44,668 bases of DNA from positions 1 to 44,668 of the forward strand of contig DASYZB010000152.1 in assembly GCA_035946615.1 (NCBI GenBank), in the 5' to 3' direction. The DNA comes from Verrucomicrobiia bacterium (GTDB lineage Bacteria; Verrucomicrobiota; Verrucomicrobiia; Limisphaerales; UBA8199). Positions 42,041-44,668 of this stretch are shown here, in pieces (positions within the stretch are counted from its first letter, which is position 1; each line of letters opens with the position of its first letter). A model generated the notes under the pieces. It worked only from the letters and a program-made list of their open reading frames with translations. It made no database searches and was not told the DNA's origin. The position numbers and the translations under genes were made by a program.

Positions 42041-43216
42041 CTACTTCGTTTCCATGAAGCGCTTTATCCGCTTCATGGCTTCTTTGATGTTATCCATGCT
42101 GGTGGCATAGGCGCACCGGACAAAGCCCTCGCCGCATGCTCCAAAAGCCGTGCCGGGGACCACCGCAACGCGTTCCTGGTGGAGCAGATTCAACGCGAAT
42201 TCGCGCGAGGAAAGCCCGAACCGGGCCACGCTCGGGAAGGCATAAAAGGCCCCTAGCGGACGGTGGCATTCCAACCCAAGCTCGGAAAACGCACTGACGA
42301 TAAAGTTTCGGCGCCGCCGGTATTCATTTAACATTTCGGCGACATCGGTTTCCGGGCGCGCGAGGGCCTCGATGGCGGCCTTTTGGCTTAAGGACGAGGC
42401 GCAGAGCATGGTGTATTGGTGAATTTTCATCATGGCCTCGATCAGCTCGGCGGGCCCGCATGCATAACCAAGCCGAAAGCCGGTCATGGCCCATGCTTTC
42501 GAAAAGCCGTGAAGAAGAATCGTGCGCTCGCGCAGGCCAGGAAGGCTCACGAGACTGGTATGAGGGCTATCATAGGTCAGTTCGCCATAAATCTCATCGC
42601 TGATGACAATCAAATCCCGCTCACGCGCAAAGGCGGCGATTGCCCCGAGATCGCTTCGCTCCATGACCGCCCCAGTAGGGTTATTTGGGAAATTGAGCAT
42701 GAGCACCTTGGTGCGCGGGGTTGCCGCCGCTTCGAGCATCGCGCGAGTGAGGCGGAAGGCGTCCTGTGGCCGTGTTTCCACGGCGATGGGCACGCCTTGA
42801 GCCAGCAGGATCGTCGCCCGATACGAGACGTAACAGGGCTCATGATAAAGGACTTCATCCCCTGGATTGAGCAGGGCGCGCAAGGCCAGGTCCAGCGCCT
42901 CGCTGACCCCGACGGTAATGAGCACTTCGACTTGAGGGTCATACTCGGCGTTAAAGACCTTGGCGACATATCGAGCCAGGGCGCGGCGCAGTTCGAGATA
43001 GCCGAGGTTGCTGGTGTAATGCGTCGCTCCGCGTTCGAGGGCGAATACGGTGGACTCACGGACATGCCAGGGGGTGTCAAAATCAGGTTCGCCGATGCCC
43101 AGGCTGATGACGTCTTTCATCGAGGTGACGATGTCGAAGAAATCGCGAATACCCGAGCGCGGGAGATCGCGCACGGTGACGTTGAGGCGATTACGGAGAG
43201 ACGCTGAGGCGTTCAT
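42041..43216 (-). CDS. Class I/II (fold type I) aminotransferase
   Basis: 391 residues. PLP-binding Lys240 in LHGFSKAWAMTGFRLGYACG, Asn179 in LNFPNNPTGAVM, Asp207 and Tyr210 in VISDEIYGELTY, and the carboxylate-binding arginine in EGFVRCAYATS. The N-terminus lies in the overlap with the Lrp gene: 26 bases are shared, so translation is likely coupled. Members of this subgroup are aspartate or alanine aminotransferases or MalY-like; the substrate cannot be deduced. It is the second gene of an Lrp-aminotransferase operon, and may be regulated by that Lrp. Confidence 0.92.
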   Translation of the reverse strand: MNASASLRNRLNVTVRDLPRSGIRDFFDIVTSMKDVISLGIGEPDFDTPWHVRESTVFALERGATHYTSNLGYLELRRALARYVAKVFNAEYDPQVEVLITVGVSEALDLALRALLNPGDEVLYHEPCYVSYRATILLAQGVPIAVETRPQDAFRLTRAMLEAAATPRTKVLMLNFPNNPTGAVMERSDLGAIAAFARERDLIVISDEIYGELTYDSPHTSLVSLPGLRERTILLHGFSKAWAMTGFRLGYACGPAELIEAMMKIHQYTMLCASSLSQKAAIEALARPETDVAEMLNEYRRRRNFIVSAFSELGLECHRPLGAFYAFPSVARFGLSSREFALNLLHQERVAVVPGTAFGACGEGFVRCAYATSMDNIKEAMKRIKRFMETK

Positions 43217-43670
43217 CGAGGTTTTCGTGCTGCATTAACACGCCCAGACGTTTGTAGGTCTTGAGCATGAAATGGGTTGAGGTGGACAAAACGCCCTCCA
43301 GCGGTGAAAGCCGTTCGCTGACGAACGCCGCCACCTCGCGCAATGTGCGGCCTTCGACGAACAACAGGAGATCATAGGTTCCGCTCATCAAGTAGGCCGA
43401 CCTGACCTCCGGGAACCGGCCGATTCGCTGCGCGATGGTGTCAAAACCCCCTTCGCGCTGGGGGGTCACTTTGACTTCGATGACGGCAGTAACCTTGTCC
43501 AGGTCCAGGCGGTCTTCGTTCAGAACGGCCTGGTAACCGCGGATGACGCCGCGCTTTTCGTAATCGGCAATGCGCTTCTCGATTTCGGCCACTGGCACCC
43601 CGAGCATGCGCGCGATATTCTCGCGCGATTCCAGGGCGTTGGTCTGTAAGATTCGTAACAGTTCATCCAT
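43191..43670 (-). CDS. Lrp/AsnC family transcriptional regulator
   Basis: 159 residues. The N-terminal helix-turn-helix covers about residues 1-50 (ILQTNALESRENIARMLGVPVAEIEKRIADYEKRGVIRGY), followed by the RAM ligand domain (about 60-145: TAVIEVKVTP, FPEVRSAYLMSGTYDLLLFVEGRTLREVAAFV). The pattern 'MSGTYD' is a typical RAM feature. The usual first residues of family members differ here. The downstream aminotransferase overlaps by 26 bases, so amino-acid-dependent control of that enzyme is likely. The operon's promoter should lie upstream in 43671-43837, in the same intergenic gap as the divergent cupin gene. Confidence 0.93.
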   Translation of the reverse strand: MDELLRILQTNALESRENIARMLGVPVAEIEKRIADYEKRGVIRGYQAVLNEDRLDLDKVTAVIEVKVTPQREGGFDTIAQRIGRFPEVRSAYLMSGTYDLLLFVEGRTLREVAAFVSERLSPLEGVLSTSTHFMLKTYKRLGVLMQHENLDERLSVSP

Positions 43671-43837
43671 AGGCCACCTCGCGTAAAGTGGCGGGAAGAT
43701 AATGAACGGGCGATTAGGGGTCGAGCCGAAAAGAGGCGGAAAGTTGCACCTAGAAAAATGCAGGCAGAAAGATTGCGGCAGAAAGATGAGATTCTTTGAC
43801 GTGCATCAAGGCCGGCCCGATCTTCAGCGGGTAATTT

Positions 43838-44215
43838 ATGCCCATGAACGAGCAACCATTGATTGATGCAAGTCGGGAGAAAATTCTCTCTCTTGCCGCC
43901 GAAACCCAGTTTGCGCCCAACGGCATTGTGAGCCGGACCTTGCTGCGCGCGGCCAATTGCCGTCTTGTGCTGTTTGGGTTCGCCGAAGGACAGGAACTGA
44001 CCGAGCACACCTCAACCCAACATGCGGTAATCCAGATTCTATCCGGAGAATGCGAATTCTCCCTCGCTGGAAAAACCATTCAGGTGAAAGCCGGTGACGT
44101 GATATATATGCCGCCGAACCTTCCTCACGCTGTCAGGGCCACCAAACAGTTCTCGATGCTGTTGACCCTTTCCAAACCTGAGAAAACATTAGCCGGAATC
44201 CCTGAAATCAAATAA
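43838..44215 (+). CDS. Cupin-domain protein
   Basis: 125 residues; the ATG at 43844 is another start. The cupin core runs from LLRAANCRLVLFGFAEGQELTEHTSTQHAVIQILSGECEF (motif 1, containing the H-x-S-x-x-H-A variant of the metal-binding histidines) to VKAGDVIYMPPNLPHAVRAT (motif 2, with GDVxxxPxxxPH). The conserved residues suggest a metal-binding single-domain cupin. The gene is divergent from lrp. Its activity cannot be deduced. Confidence 0.9.
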   Translation: MPMNEQPLIDASREKILSLAAETQFAPNGIVSRTLLRAANCRLVLFGFAEGQELTEHTSTQHAVIQILSGECEFSLAGKTIQVKAGDVIYMPPNLPHAVRATKQFSMLLTLSKPEKTLAGIPEIK

Positions 44216-44260
44216 TGGTGGGCCCAGAGGGATTTGAACCCCCGACCAAGCGATTGTGAG
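44216..44260 (-). tRNA. 3' fragment of a tRNA gene (possible att site)
   Basis: On the minus strand: CGCTTGGTCGGGGG, the T loop TTCAAAT, CCCTC, the acceptor strand TGGGCCC, A and CCA. The T stem (GGGGG/CCCTC, one G-T pair) and the acceptor 3' strand are complete, but no 5' half (acceptor 5' strand, D arm, anticodon stem) follows beyond 44260. Reading the loop as CTCACAA would give a CAC anticodon, but the truncation makes the identity unsafe; the 3' half also resembles Met/Ile2 tRNAs. Fragments like this are left at the junction of elements that integrate into tRNA genes. The cupin gene stops one base before it. Confidence 0.75.
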
Positions 44261-44350
44261 GTTTAATCCGTCGTGTTAGCAACTATTCACAACTCTTCAC
44301 ATTAGTCCTCTGAACACCCTGCTTTTACTGGGGTATTTTGATTTCGCCGT

Positions 44351-44533
44351 ATGAACAGTAGCGATCAGGATGGGAGCCTTCAGAACCCAAAAAAGGGTAC
44401 AGAAAGGGTACAGACAAAACTGGGGAAAACCCACGTCGACTATTGGCGTTCAAAGCTGCGCAAGCGGTCTTTTGTCGGACGTGATGGCAATCCCGCTGAA
44501 GTTCCGGACTGGCAGGTTCGGATTAAACACTAG
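44351..44533 (+). pseudogene. Truncated N-terminus of an integrase-like protein
   Basis: 60 residues: MNSSDQDGSLQNPKKGTERVQTKL, then VDYWRSKLRKRSFVGRDG, then PAEVPDWQVRIKH and a stop. The DYWRSKLRKR...VPDWQVRI part matches from memory the arm-binding N-terminus of tyrosine recombinases found in Verrucomicrobia-like genomes. The gene stops after 60 codons, so the catalytic domain is missing or moved out of frame beyond it. It begins 90 bases from the tRNA fragment. I have no direct evidence of the catalytic residues (R-H-R-Y). Confidence 0.45.
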
Positions 44534-44668
44534 CGAGGCAGAGCCTCAGACCGACGAGATGTAGTTAAAGTTCGAATGGTTCCGGTCGGTGCAGGCGCGA
44601 CACCCGGAGGTGCCGGCATTTTAGCCTCAACAAGGAGGCGGTTTCTCCGTATAGGAGTAACAAACGCC

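Noticed and set aside
44216-44290. Complete tRNA gene
   Set aside because: Only the T arm, variable region and 3' acceptor strand are present; no D arm or matching 5' acceptor strand follows to 44290.
1-44668. rRNA genes, insertion sequences with transposase, or an origin of replication
   Set aside because: None seen: no DDE transposase motif, no dnaA, no rRNA sequence. The recombinases are serine and tyrosine types only.

Overview
The window looks like a chromosomal stretch from an uncultivated Verrucomicrobiota bacterium of the Pedosphaera/Limisphaerales type. The clues are a type II pseudopilin-like protein with an extended C-terminal region, a Tat-exported Gfo/Idh/MocA oxidoreductase next to a HEAT/FG-GAP giant protein, secreted Ig-like proteins ending in a Verrucomicrobia-style C-terminal module, weak or absent Shine-Dalgarno sites, and purine-rich intergenic repeats containing CACAGAGG or CGCAAGGAA. 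The lineage is inferred from protein style only; there is no rRNA gene.

Layout. 1-2675 (minus): PepSY lipoprotein, OmpR-type regulator, histidine kinase and the start of a MacA/HlyD-type efflux adaptor. 2820-6549 (minus): SDR oxidoreductase, ACS-family MFS transporter and a large secreted protein of unknown function, tightly packed as one likely operon. 6732-8696: a YncE-like beta-propeller and an MscS channel. 8910-11331 (plus): a compact mercury-type operon consisting of a MerR with the exact Hg(II) cysteine spacing, a MerT-MerP fusion, an exported protein with a possible divergent metal-binding (HMA-like) fold, and a CopZ N-domain-like Fe-S/Zn metallochaperone. No merA is seen. 11332-13032 is a decayed, repeat-bearing stretch with one gene remnant. 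13033-17467 (minus) holds a membrane protein, a secreted protein, a resolvase remnant and a large serine recombinase, and reads as a mobile-element scar. 17570-21775 is a tesA / ybbA-ybbP divergent cluster as in E. coli.

21837-34767 contains an orphan AbrB-like protein, a small basic repeat protein, an HGSNAT/DUF5009-like membrane protein, a secreted protein with an internally duplicated module, a pseudopilin, a duplicated ABC ATPase coupled to a membrane TPR protein, a putative clan GH-A glycosidase, and a single-chain methyltransferase-endonuclease. 34894-42032 (plus) is a run of Gfo/Idh/MocA oxidoreductase, HEAT/FG-GAP protein and prolyl oligopeptidase. 42041-43670 (minus) is an overlapping Lrp regulator and aminotransferase pair. 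A cupin follows, then the 3' part of a tRNA and the N-terminal piece of what looks like a tyrosine recombinase, which together look like an integration scar.

The most promising locus is the mer-type operon, because it carries a protein (9995-10729) that I cannot assign to a named family but which looks like a new thiol-bearing partner in mercury or soft-metal handling. The second is the methyltransferase-endonuclease fusion at 32506-34767, with the nuclease at the C-terminus.
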